NCBI RefSeq assembly: GCF_947623445.1
Contig: NC_135244.1
Coordinates: forward strand, 4,836,001-4,900,000
Reading direction: 5' to 3'
Length of the DNA: 64,000 bases
DNA from: Clavelina lepadiformis
Taxonomy: Eukaryota > Chordata > Ascidiacea > Aplousobranchia > Clavelinidae
Each line of letters begins with the position of its first letter. Position 1 is the stretch's first letter. The position numbers were made by a program, and so were the translations under genes. The notes below the pieces were generated by a model, which was given only the letters and a program-made list of their open reading frames with translations, did no database searches and had not been told where the DNA came from. Positions 48,201 through 59,887 of the stretch are shown here, piece by piece.

Positions 48201-49009
48201 AAAATTTAAAGGAAACTTTGCTCACATATGATGTACTTTCATTGACAAAAGCGTGCTACCCGGCTTTTTTGATGCTTCCTTTAATTTTTTTAAAGTTGTT
48301 CGAGAGAGAGCTCCTAAAATGATATCATGTACAGTAATGAAACAGCATATTGTTTTCTTTGCGCTGACTTTAAACAGATATCTGAAGAAAACAGGTTTCC
48401 CAAAAACTATAAATCTCCAATAAATTCTAAGCTCATACAATGCTTATCGATGAGGTATAAACATAGTCGAATATTGATACCAAGAAAAGTTTGTTTTGGG
48501 AAAAGAAGGTGTCCCAAAAAAATATACGTACAATAGTACATCATCATTTCAATATTTAACATTTGCACGAGTGCACCCACTTGGTATGCCATGAATCGAC
48601 ATTTCTTTTTGAATTTTTTTGCTGTGCTCAAAAGAATGGAATATGTGATTTGCCACTGAAGGAGGCACTGGAGTAGATATATATGAACCAACGCTTGTTC
48701 GTTTTTCCTTGCAAAGTGACTAAAATGATGAACTGATAATTATTATTAAAAAGCTTCACTGCCTCACTTTCACTCCATTTTTTATGTAAGTTAAAGCAAA
48801 ATAGACATGTGCTTTGCAGTACAACTTCATAAAATATCAATAAACAAAAGTTGTGATACCTGGCTGGTAGAACTTTGCCGCATAATTTTGTAGCTAACTT
48901 CATACTGATGAGTATTTATGCTTTTTACGACATGAACATTTCTTCTTAAGATGTGCAATACATTAGGAAACATGAACTGTATCAGTCCAGGCAATACATG
49001 GGCTACCAT
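45266..49009 (-). CDS. SUPV3L1: SUV3-like mitochondrial ATP-dependent RNA helicase
   Basis: Fifteen exons with closing phases: 49009-48860, 48719-48569, 48313-48226, 47930-47814, 47745-47635, 47562-47371, 47252-47049, 46928-46811, 46733-46609, 46512-46422, 46307-46179, 46091-45895, 45820-45608, 45503-45406, 45330-45266; 682 residues. SUV3 unwinds RNA in the mitochondrial matrix and works with PNPase in the RNA degradosome. Seen: a basic N-terminus fit for mitochondrial import; motif [25 protein letters not shown]-type ITGDD; VSCTVEM; DEIQM (motif II) with [59 protein letters not shown] (motif VI); then the SUV3 C-terminal part starting TAGLHPSF. The exon 2 donor (GTGCAA) and exon 11 donor (GTTGCT) are weak. 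It ends [12 protein letters not shown]. The C-terminus is shorter than in human. Confidence 0.94.
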
Positions 49010-49421
49010 AGCGATTCAAGACACACATTAATTTTTGATAACATGCCTACAACACCTGTAAGGGAAAACATGATACAGACTGAAATGTAGCTTTGAAGCA
49101 ATATGAAATAAACTTAACACTAGAAAAAAAATTGCAGTGAAAAAACTGTGGCAAACCAAAATCAGCAGCAGATGTAAAAACTTAAACTAAAACCTAAACT
49201 TAGAAGCAGTGTAAAGCTAAGCAATGAAATTATGAGGATGTTAAATAAAAAAAAGTACGAAAGTGACAAAGTAAAAAAAAAAAACTACAAAGAACAAAGG
49301 CAGTGAAAAATAGTCAAAAGAGGGGCAACATAACAAACCACTAAATGTACAAAAGGCTATTTACATTTGTACAAATGTACAAACGCTGCTTAAAAACAAC
49401 AGTATCTAATGTTTGCACAGT
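49010..49421. other. Short gap between MOV10L1 and SUPV3L1
   Basis: About 412 bases separate the MOV10L1 stop from the SUPV3L1 start on the same strand. No exon or element was seen. It must contain both the MOV10L1 3' end and the SUPV3L1 5' end. Confidence 0.5.
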
Positions 49422-52400
49422 TTATTTTCCTGCTTCACACAGTTGCAACGATGGCAAAAGTTTTGAAATGTCGGTACCGGTGTAACCACCATTATTTACA
49501 CAGTGTTGCAGGAGAGATTTCCAGTACTTGTCCTGTAAAAGTAAAGCATTATCTATTTCAGTACATTAGACACATCACAATATACAAACTATAACAGCTA
49601 TTAGATAATATAATAAGCTTTAAAACTAAATACTGTAGTATTTTTGTGTGTTGAACAATAAGATGATGTTTCAAGTTCCTACCCTGGCTAAAACAAAAGG
49701 ATCACCAATAAGTATCATAAGTGCCTGAGCTCTTGTAACAGATACATTAAATCTTTTTGGATTTGAAAGAAAACCCAAGGCGGATTGTAAACTGCCTTCC
49801 TCTGCAGTACTGTTTAAATTTGAATATGATCGTACTGTGGAGAGAATGATTACTTTCCTTTCTTGACCTTGAAATTCTTCTACTGATCCAATCTGGCACA
49901 AAAAAGAATATTTAGTGACCATTACAGCAACATTTTATCAGGGAAAACTTTATACAAAAACATTGTGGCAAAGTTTAAACAAAGGTGCCTTTACACTGGA
50001 TGCGAGTAACTTGCGTTACAGTAAATGCATTGTATAACAAAAATGAAAATGAATGCATGCACATGTCTGTACGCTAAACACATCAGGATGCTTATCCACA
50101 AATGACATGACATGAAATGACAAACACGACCGTTCTGATGTGACTGCGATGGCATGCAGCGATCATTTTTAGTGCATAGACAACATTACAATGCAAACTA
50201 TCCCAAATGAAATTGTTGTATGTGTCACATTCAATATACAGCCACCTTAATGCTCAATTTGCAATACCCGTACCTTCACATCATTTACATGAAGAGCTTT
50301 GAACATCATTCGAATTTTCTCCACCTGCTTTCTGTAAGGGGTAACAACACCAATGTTGCTGGGATGGCAACCTGTTTCCTTGTTGTTTAGTAAAAGTTTA
50401 ACATATCTTGTAACTTGCACAATTTCTGTTGCATTGAACCACGATGGGCAGCCTTCTTCACGTAATTGCATTCCCTGGAAAAAAGGAAGGATAAGAATGA
50501 CCAAATTTTGCTGTGAGAGAATTGCACTCCCAAAAAATCTGCACACCCGACGGCAATTAGATATGCAAAACTCACCACAATTCCATGAAAGATTATCGGG
50601 AACTGCTTCTTTGGTAAATGTTCCCATAAGCAGAGTGATGAAATAATCTCCTCATCAGCACAAGGCTTCAAAAATTAGCCGAAAATCATTAAAATCCTGC
50701 AATAATCATACTTTTCTCATGTCATATTCCCCCTTGCATACCTGCAACTCATTGTCATAGAACATCATCGATGGCAGACTCAAAATTGCTGGGTGAGAAC
50801 GATAATTATTTACAAGCTTCGTGACCTGTAGCAATTGAACACAGAACACAGTCGTAGAAATTTGGGCCCAAAGACCACATGAAACATCGCTTGGAGATAT
50901 TTTTGCTTCTGCTTACCAGCACCGGATTGTATCCTTCGGAAAATGCAGATTTGTCCCTCGAGTAATCTTCAGAACGCATTAATCTCTCGAGCAAGGAAAC
51001 ATTTAAACCATAATACAAGGCAAATGGTGACTTCAATACAGCGCCAAGCTGCTCAGGATCACCAGTTAAGATGATCTGTGAAGATAAGCACTAAGTTAGA
51101 AATGATTGCAATTTTGTCATGGGTTGGTAGCTGCGAGTTACTATGCAGTTCAGTTGCTTTCAACAACAATACACACACGAGTTGTGAAACTTTTAAAGTT
51201 GAATGAACAAAATGATATCAGATGACAGAATACATACCATATTGCTTTAGATGTTAACAATTATATAACTAACCTCTCACTTTGGCCTTACCTTGCAATT
51301 ATTAAAAAGAACTAACTTTTGACAAGAAGTTTGTTAAAAGTGGAAGGATCTAACCTGCCCTTTGTAAGCTAATCCAATTGGTATCAAAGTCTCAGGTTCA
51401 CTGGCTTGTCCAGCTTCGTCAATACAAACGTGGCTGAAGTGATCTGAGCGAAGGAGAAGAGTATAAAAGTTCCCAGCATTGACACATGTTGTTAACACAA
51501 TTTGATATTTTGATGTAATGAGCAATGCTTCTTCCGGATGACAATACCGCCTAACAGTTTCTGGAACCGCCTAAAAATGTTATTGAAAACATTACCACTA
51601 ACAGAATCATCAAATAAATATATTTTCAATATTTACACAGGAAATAATGTAATTCGAAAAATATATACTGTTAAATAAATAAAAATAAAAGTTTAATTAT
51701 ATATATATCCTGTATATTTGATCATGTATGGTTATCACTTATCACGATGTATAGGCCACGTATAATCGTTTAAATATACATGTAAATATTTCTGACGTTT
51801 GCATGAGTATAATATATAGATACAGTATCATCTCCTGTCTAACATGAGCCGGTGGCCTCTATCTTTTTTAGCTATCTGGATATAATGTTTATAATGTTAT
51901 AGCAATTGAATCTATAGAATTTGACTTCAATCATAATGATTTTCCAGGCTAAACAGTATGCAGTAATGATCTTGTAATGTGCAATAAAAATGCAACGGAG
52001 TCAGATTAAACAATAACAAAAGTACATCAAAGCATCATTCCGTGTATTTCCAAACTATGGCGATATTCACTTGTGGTGGTCTTCTGAATGCATTGAAGCG
52101 AACCATACTCTGTGTTGTAACCTTTCCAGTGGCATGCAGCCTTTCACACAGTAGATCAACTGCACTGTTGGATGGGGCACAGACCAGTATTCGAGAAGAT
52201 GGTTTGCGGATGATAATTTGAATGATGGCTTCCACCAATGTCACCTTAAATGTTCATCATGTCATAATATTTTGATTACTGGTAAAAAAGGTGGTCGGGA
52301 GTATTTTAAAAATGTAAATCTTTTGCATGTCTGTTAAGGTTTTCTGGAAATTGCACCCATGTGAAATTTAAGTATATACTCATTTGATAATAATCTTTTA

Positions 52401-55400
52401 TTCTGTTAGTAAATCATAGTCAGCTTCATACGTTAATATTTACAACTAAACCAGTTAAAACGATTTATATAATACAACAAATTATGCTCAAGGGTGCAAT
52501 TATGCATGGCTACTATCTGTTACACAATGATTAAATGTATGAAAAATTAAGATGAAATAATTACGTAAGTTGGAAACATCACCTTATAGTACCAATGAGC
52601 ACATTTTGTAGGGTTCAGAAAGTTATTATAACAATGGCACAGTTTACCGTTTTGCCTGTTCCAGGTGGTCCAAACAGCACATATGGTCTTGGCACACCTT
52701 CACCAGTAAGAATTCTTTCCACAGCTCGCTTCTGTCTTTCATTCAGGCAATCATTAAAAAACTCAACTTCCTTTGATTTTCTGATTCGGTTTGTCTTTAA
52801 AAACAAATAGTTTCCGTTTTGGGGCTGCAGCAGTCTATTATACGGTGCACGGTACACTACACACACCTCAGTTTGCTTCTTGTTATTTTCTGAATTATCA
52901 TTTGAAAAAAGTATGTACTGGACAAATTTTTGCTTTGCAACCTGAGAAAACATTTGTAACAACTTTATTTAGCTATTTATGACCCTGTCCGTATCTGAGG
53001 TCATCTTATCAATGTGTTTAAGGTAAAGTGTTATCAACATTATAAAAGCCAAACTGCTTTACTATAGTTAGGCAATTCTACAATGAATCATAGAACAATG
53101 TTTCATTTAGTTATATAAAGGGTACTTGTAGAAGTATTCACCATACATTAATTGCAAGATGACATCTTCGAAAGGGAGTTCGGCTGTAAGTGAAAAATGC
53201 ATTGAAACGATCAGAGTCTTCTAAATCAGCGTGTAGTCTTTCATGAAACTTTAAAAGAAGTTCTTCCGTTTCCAAAACAATATGGTGAATAAAACCATGA
53301 TATTCTGGCCCACAATTATCCTCTATACCTCGACAAATGACAATGTCACCTGACAAGACAAACAGATATTTCAAATAAGGTTGCAAAATATTTTAAAATA
53401 ACATTGATTTGTAGCGTACTTGATGCAGTACTATCACTCAACTTACCAACACAAAGACTGGGCTTCCCATCCAATACACCTGGTACATTCAGAACCAAAA
53501 ACTCCCCTCGATGCAATAAAGTGACGTTGGTCATCTGAAATGATTCGATTTCTGCTTCCGTAGCTAACTCCTCAAGATGCAACAGCACAGAGAAACGAGC
53601 TAATACAATCCATAGAAATTATTACATACATATAGAGTTGCACGTAATTGTCAATAATTACGAACCTTACGTAACGGAGCTGTTGTGACGAACGCTTGGG
53701 CAAATTACGTCAATACGCAACCAACTTTTTTGGTATATTTTAGAAGATGAGAAGACATACAAAACAACAATAACTAGCTTTTTATTTGTATGCATGCACT
53801 GTGTACATGCAATTGAAACCTACAACATCTACATTCAGCCCTTGGTCCGCATTGCCGTTTTCCGAAACCGGGCAATAGCAGAAAACAACGCTTGTAAAGT
53901 AACCTAATAACCATCTTTTGAAAACTATTACTTCGACCATAAATCGAATATGGAAAGTATGGCAGTGACACTGTGAAACTGTTAAAGTAATATCACACTG
54001 AACGAAGCCCACTAGGAATATCACTTTTGTGTCACGTGCAAAATTAGATCAGACTCAATGTCGATAAAGTTATGATATGCAATTAAATTTGGGGAAATGT
54101 TGGTCATGAAATAAGTCTGATTAAAAACGACTGAAGTAAAAACCTTCGTTGACATTTTAACTTGCCTTAAACATAAAACAAGAACAAATTGAAAAATGCT
54201 TTAGCAGAAAACATGATTTTTCTGGAAAAAAACATTTCGACTGCTGTCGAAAAGAAACGCAAATTTCGTGAAACTGAAACTCAATATTAAGCAATTATAT
54301 ACATGTCATATAAACCTGCTTTGCCAATAAACACAATATTACCATAAAACAATGTATGCGGTAGCAGGAAAAATTATGTAATTAAATTTAAGTATTTATG
54401 GCCATGTGAAATGTAATTACGTGCAAGACTAGTGCATATAATTCCTTCAGTTTCATCAACTTCAACAACACATGCTAGGCTTTCCAGTCGTTTAATTAAA
54501 GGCTTTCTGGTCCTTAAATTATAGAAGAAACTAGGAAGTTATGAAAACTAAAACAGTAAAAACTTATCATCAGTAAAACACATACCTGCATAATTGCGAG
54601 GTGTAAGTGTTTCATTTAAGCACGGATATAATTTCAGAATGTCACCTCCGCTGCGAACACAGGTTTTTAAACTTTCTGGTAAGGCAAATTGAGGAAGAAA
54701 TGATGGAAGTGCAGAGTTTGTTTCGCTGAAACCAAAAATAAAATAAATACCAACACATTTCACCACAGTTGTAAAAATTCTGAAAATATATATGACGTTG
54801 AAAGTTTATTACCTTTGTGGTCTTTTACCACGCAGTGCCCATCCACTTTTCCGTGAAGCAAAATTTTTATTATCAATTGGAGGACCTTTACTTAAAAACT
54901 TGACTTCAGTTGCCCGCCAGGTTTTCTTCCCTGATAAAAAATGGTGGCACTTATGGATGTGAAATTCAAAATATTAAACACAGCGTAATTTTTGTTTGTG
55001 TTTGCTAATTTTCACTCAAATTACAAGCAATTTTAATTTCTGTTCAAAGATACATTTTTCTTTATTTGTTAAACACGCAATATTTTCCTCACCTTGTTTG
55101 CTTTCTATGGCTGTGAGAACCACTTGGTCTCCTTTTCTGGGGCAATATTTGTCAAAACAAGATTCTTGGTCAAAGAATATATCATCATTGATAAAACCTT
55201 AATACATCCAGATACCATGGTGAAAAAATGTCTCCTGTCGCTTTGCACCTCAAGTAACCAATTTAAATAATCTGTTTTCAAACTTCGAGAGATAATTTAC
55301 AAAGATTGCATTTCAATGCTTCGAACCCAAGTTTTAGCATGTACATTCTATTGGCAGTCACACGAAACATTTACATGTACGTTATTAACAATTTACCCAA

Positions 55401-58374
55401 GTTATTTCTGTCCTTCCTGGGTGCAAAAGTTACTGTACCAGTCATCTGCTTAGATCTAAGAGGATGAATGTCGTTAGCAACGCTTCCTTCAGCCACGTCG
55501 GCTTGAACCCAATCCCCCACGTATGGCTTAAAACTGTAACGGTTCAATTAGTTTATTTATGCAAAATATCATGTAGCATCAATGCATCATACAAATGATA
55601 AATATATACAATTTAAGTTAAGCAAAATAAATGCAAGGTACAACCAACGTGATTGATTAAATGTTTTGCACCAAGCACAACATTACTTAGATCTAAAAAA
55701 TATCTCAAAGCTAAAAAATTCCAGTGGTTAAACCAGTAGTTCTCAAACTTTCACGATCTGTGTCCTCTGTTCTTCTATAAAGAGAAGAGTTTTCGGAACT
55801 TTAATACGATATATCCGATTATCCGTTATATCCGCATCTGTTATATGCGAGGTTTACTGTAAAGCCAACAGTGAAGGCCGTTGCTTGTGGCTCCGGCTAA
55901 ACGCATCGTGGCCCACTGTTGGGAACCAATGTCTTAAACACATGTCACAAAGCTAAAAATTTCCGTACTTTTTCATCACACTATTAAAAGAAAAAGTGAC
56001 AACATCTTCAATGGTTCCTTTCTTTCCATCAAAATCTAACGATGTTATTTTCCCAATCATCGTTCCTCTCTTTTCGTGAACAGTGGCAATCCTGAAAGCA
56101 AAGAAAGTGGTATCTTCAGTCAACCTCTGTATGTAATAATGCAAGTCTAAATGTATATTTGGTGTCGTATTATAAAATCAGGTCTATAAAAATCATCTAC
56201 AATAAGATAAGGATCTACCTGAACTCAGAATTGCTATCATCCCACTCTTTTTCTTCTTTCAGTAGAGTAACGCACGTGGCTTTCCATCCGCCACCAGCCC
56301 GAGTCTGTTCTGCTTGCACGTGAACAGCATCACCAACTGATGGGCAGTTATTGTTCCCAAAGCCTAAAATATCTGCAAATCAACAGCTTTTGTTTACAAC
56401 TTTTATCGGTCTAGCTACAGATGATATTGTAAAGCAAACCTTTCATGGTAAAATAGATGTAGTGATCTATTAAGCCATGATCATCAAAAATGCTGGTTAC
56501 TTTTCCATATAAATCACGTCGCTTTGTAATACATTGAACAGAAGCTTCTGGTTTGCATGATGCACCCCAAAAAAAGTCATCATCTACAAAGTTAACAATA
56601 TAACATTTTCAAAAACGGGACCAGAATGCTACAACGAAAAGTGTTGCATTAATAAAAAGAACTCTAGTATTTAGAGCCAGCTAAGTGCTTTGTTGTTCAC
56701 TGCTATGCAATCAAACGGCCTTGTTTCTTAGTTATAAGCCATGATGTGTACCACACTGCATTTTTTTCCATGTGGCACAGATAAAAATTTATCTAAAGTA
56801 ACTACATAAAAATAAAATAAAACCAACTACGTTGGGCAGATTTGGTGCCTATGTAGAAAATACAATCTTGCATGTACATTTGAATACATCAAATACATAC
56901 AGTAAAATAATGTACACATTATATTAATTTTTGTGATAAATGATATAAGTATATAGTACCATTTACTAAATAATTGTAATAGTCCAACAGTAAAGATATG
57001 GACCTGATTTGCAAATTGGTTTACTAATACAGTTAACCTAAAAGTTTTTTAGCTTTCCCATATCGAGTAGTTTATAATGTACACAACTATTCAGTTCTAG
57101 AAAACGGAAAACATTTTCTGAGTAAAAACTGCCATCTTCTATGAGTGAAAAGATTTTCCGATTGCCTACACTTATGAATTATCATCATAGCGAGATTCTT
57201 TTTTAAACTGCAAGCAATTTAGTCATCGGATTTTAAAAATTTTACACAAGCATAAAACATGATTTTTTACAAAGCAGAGTCAGATGTTTTGAAATGTTGC
57301 CTAGTTTTTATTTTACAGGGTTTTTAACTTTACACACTGGGATTACTACCAAGATTTATTCTGGGATGTCACAACACACGATCAGTTTAATAGGCGACAC
57401 ATAGTGTATCGAGTGTACAGCTTTTACAACTTAAAGTACCGCTTGATGCCACACATATTTTTATACTCTCCATGCTAAGCTAATCACATATTGTGATGTC
57501 ACATCAATAATTCCAGTGCACAAGGTTAGAAGTGACATATAATGGTATAATTATAAATTAAGCAACACCAACTTTTTTGATTACATAAAGAAACCCTTAT
57601 GTCATTCACATGTGTGAGTAATCAAAAGATTTGAATCCAACTTTCATTTTTTCCAATTCTTAAAAACCAGTGTTCCTTTATATTTAAACGCTTTTATTGG
57701 TTTTATTAGAGTAGATTTTGTTGTCCTTTTTGTTTCACATTGCAAAACTAAGCACTGAATGCGTCAATCGTCGTAAATTAAATCGCACCATATCAATTTG
57801 AAAATTGTCATCTATACTTTGTAAACTTTGTAAAGCTATTGTAAAGGCCATAAAAGCACGGCATGAACTTCCATAATTTTTAAGTTTCAGACTATTTTAA
57901 AAGAAGATTTGGAATAAACTATTTCAGAATAATCAAGTATTCTGTATTTATTATTAAGTATTAAGTATTCTGTATTATAGTCACATCTGTATTGACAACC
58001 AGATGATGCCTACTTCGCTAAAATGCTTGCAATTTAAAAATCAGGCCAGTTCAATGAAGATTATTTGATAATTCTCATCGTATACGTGATAAAAAGAGCC
58101 CACCACTCAAACATCATAACAATGGCTACTCAAAAAGGTGTAATACAATTTGGATATAGGCATTCGAAGTAAACTTTAGAAACTTGGTTTTACTAGTCTG
58201 TGTTTTATCAAGTTAACATTGCGAAAATCAGTTAAACTTACCTGCTTCAACTTCAAGGCCATTGAACCAGTTAAGAAAACTTTGAAAATCTTGATCTTCT
58301 TTTGTGATTCTCACTGCATTTCCAAAAATGAAACTGTCAACACTGTACAACAGATTTGAAATTAAACTCACCAT
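49422..58374 (-). CDS. MOV10L1: MOV10L1 (Armitage-type) piRNA-pathway RNA helicase
   Basis: Nineteen exons, all phases closing: 58374-58242, 56583-56440, 56372-56219, 56091-55969, 55533-55397, 55197-55093, 54930-54813, 54725-54586, 53599-53447, 53349-53147, 52941-52648, 52244-52071, 51570-51355, 51075-50917, 50825-50742, 50665-50576, 50474-50274, 49892-49683, 49532-49422; 982 residues. The N-terminal half carries repeated cold-shock/OB-like modules ([49 protein letters not shown] ... [13 protein letters not shown]). Then come [18 protein letters not shown] and the SF1 helicase core: GPPGTGKT (Walker A, end of exon 11), [74 protein letters not shown], and [13 protein letters not shown]. The match to MOV10L1 over MOV10 rests on the SFLPQ block and the N-terminal modules. 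MOV10L1 feeds piRNA precursors to processing in germ cells and so silences transposons. The stop codon overlaps an AATAAA (complement of 49421-49426). Introns house a hAT MITE and an old repeat. Confidence 0.95.
54421..54512 (-). other. Orphan exon-like segment inside MOV10L1 intron 8
   Basis: Flanked by AG and GTAATT, this 92-base stretch is open for about 30 codons with the content [20 protein letters not shown], similar in shape to the start of the gene's cold-shock-like modules. Its phases (2 in, 1 out) do not fit between exons 8 and 9, which join cleanly without it. It could be a decayed or alternative exon. Confidence 0.3.
55734..55931. mobile_element. hAT-type MITE in MOV10L1 intron 4
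   Basis: 198 bp with ends CAGTAGTTCTCAAAC and (complement) CATTGGTTCCCAACA, and flanks GGTTAAAC (55726-55733) and TCTTAAAC (55932-55939), 6 of 8 matching. The CAGTGGTTCTCAA-type end is a common hAT signature. Non-coding and old. Confidence 0.6.
57120..57320 (+). repeat. Diverged dispersed repeat, copy 2 (MOV10L1 intron 1)
   Basis: Partner of 32870-33090, with the same block order ending ATGTTGCCTAG then TTTTATTTTACAGG. The rest of the 1.7-kb intron (56584-58241) shows no exon. Confidence 0.4.
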
Positions 58375-58479
58375 CGTGGCTGTTAAATCACAACCAGATC
58401 GTGTAGGAAGCTATCAATATGGGATACTAGAGAAACAAATCTGCAAATGACCTAGAAATCATAACCTGCAATTACAGCA

Positions 58480-58630
58480 CCAGTCAGCTAGTCCTGGTTA
58501 CCTATTCTGCTCGATAGCAGAGCGCTTACAGCACTGGGCTTAAAATAATGCGACACATGTTTGATGCCAAGCGACAGCGGCAAGGCATCAACAAAGCTTG
58601 CTCCTGTGCACTAGTCCTGGTGAACAGTTC
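58480..58630 (+). repeat. Possible tRNA-derived SINE fragment
   Basis: GATAGCAGAGCGCTTACAG resembles a pol III A box and TGTTTGATGCC, about 35 bases later, a B box. CTAGTCCTGGTTAC (58489) and CTAGTCCTGGTGAAC (about 58612) form a flanking direct repeat. It is degenerate and no poly(A) or simple-repeat tail is clear. Confidence 0.35.
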
Positions 58631-59500
58631 CAAACTCAGGCAACACAATATAAAAAATAAATAAAAAACCAAATAAAAATGCTTGTGTCTATTATAACTT
58701 GCACAACGACAAGCTCAGTAATCAGTGGGTTTAAGTCGTTCAAAGACGTTCCTCGGATAAGCTTTTTAATATCATACCTGTTTTTTGTGCATTTAATTAT
58801 TATTCACAGATGAAGTTGGCTACCTATTTTCTTCATTGGTGGCTAAGACTTAATTATTTGATCACGTGACCGCTTTTTTGGGGAATTCCATAAACCAATA
58901 ATCATATGATCAATACACTTAGCTTTTTGCATGAATGAATGATAAATAAAAACGTTATATGTCGTATTAACTTCATTATCATTAGAAACATGAAATGACA
59001 ATCGTATCAAGTTCCCTCATTGTTGGTTCTGGATATTCCAACTCCAAAATTCTTACAAAACAACGAAATCAACAGCAGTTACACCACTGCTTTTAATTGG
59101 TATACTAATATGTTACTGTAACACAGTTCAACATGTCTTCATCGGCATATTTATCATTTTTAAATGAAAACCTTGTTCAAAGTTCATGGTTATGCATAAT
59201 ATAATTTTATAATTTCAATTCTATTTAATCCAGGGTGAATTCTATGTGAGTTACGTCGAAAAGCGGCGTAAACTTGGTTTGACCTCAGTGTCACATAAAG
59301 AAATAGTCTTAGCGAAACCGTATTTAAACCGTGGCAACTGCAAATTCACTTTCCTCTTTTGTTTTTTCTTGAAAGAGCACAGTCTCTGTGACAGATTTTC
59401 TTTTTGTGCAGTTTATTTAACGATTTGCACCATCATTAAAGATATTTCTTGCAACTACAATCAAATTGAAATTAGTATATGGATTGGTATCTCAATCTTT

Positions 59501-59553
59501 ATCCTCAGGCTGAAGAAAGTCTTTGTTCAACTTAAACTCGGCAATGATTTCTC
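59501..59553 (+). repeat. Dispersed short motif, copy 3 (others near 3495 and 16344)
   Basis: ATCCTCAGRCTGAWGAAWG is followed by TCTTTG, CTTAAACTCGGCAATGATT. The copy at 16344-16395 is closest; 3495-3530 keeps only the second half. Likely the conserved part of an old SINE or MITE. Confidence 0.45.
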
Positions 59554-59734
59554 ATCGCTTAAGTTCTGGTTACCAAGCCACTGGCACACATTTTTTATTA
59601 GTTAGCTTAGAATTTTTTTTATTGTATTGTAGGAATTTGAAGCTGTTAGTCAGGAGCACTGAACAGTAGCAAGCGTCGTTTATACTTGGGACAATTGAAC
59701 CCGGTTTGCATTTTTAAGAACTAAGAGCTCTAAC

Positions 59735-59887
59735 CAGTGTTTTTTTTAAGGTGTTTTGGGGGACCGAAACGGTCCCCCAAATTTCTCCAGCGGTTTCCCA
59801 AAATTTGGACTTGCTACTCTGGTCTTGCTAATTTGGTCTCTTAAAACTACTTAGCGGTCACCCAAACCAAACCTTAAAAAAAACCTG
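59735..59887. mobile_element. Short hAT-type MITE with perfect 8-bp target duplication
   Basis: 153 bp. Ends CAGTGTTTTTTTTAAGG and (complement) CAGGTTTTTTTTAAGG. The 8-bp sequence GCTCTAAC is repeated exactly at 59727-59734 and 59888-59895. Internal GGGGGACCG and CGGTCCCCC runs add an inner palindrome. Non-coding; the perfect duplication suggests a fairly recent insertion. Confidence 0.85.

Larger units (their letters stand above)
58375..59734. other. Upstream flank of MOV10L1
   Basis: Should contain the MOV10L1 promoter and 5' UTR. A possible tRNA-derived SINE lies at 58480-58630 and a dispersed motif at 59501-59553 (both listed separately). A 119-codon frame on the + strand (59246-59605) has no domain signature and overlaps the repeat motif, so I do not call it a gene. 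Confidence 0.5.

Noticed and set aside
59246..59605. 119-codon + strand frame upstream of MOV10L1
   Set aside because: Hydrophobic, no homology recognised, and it overlaps a dispersed repeat.
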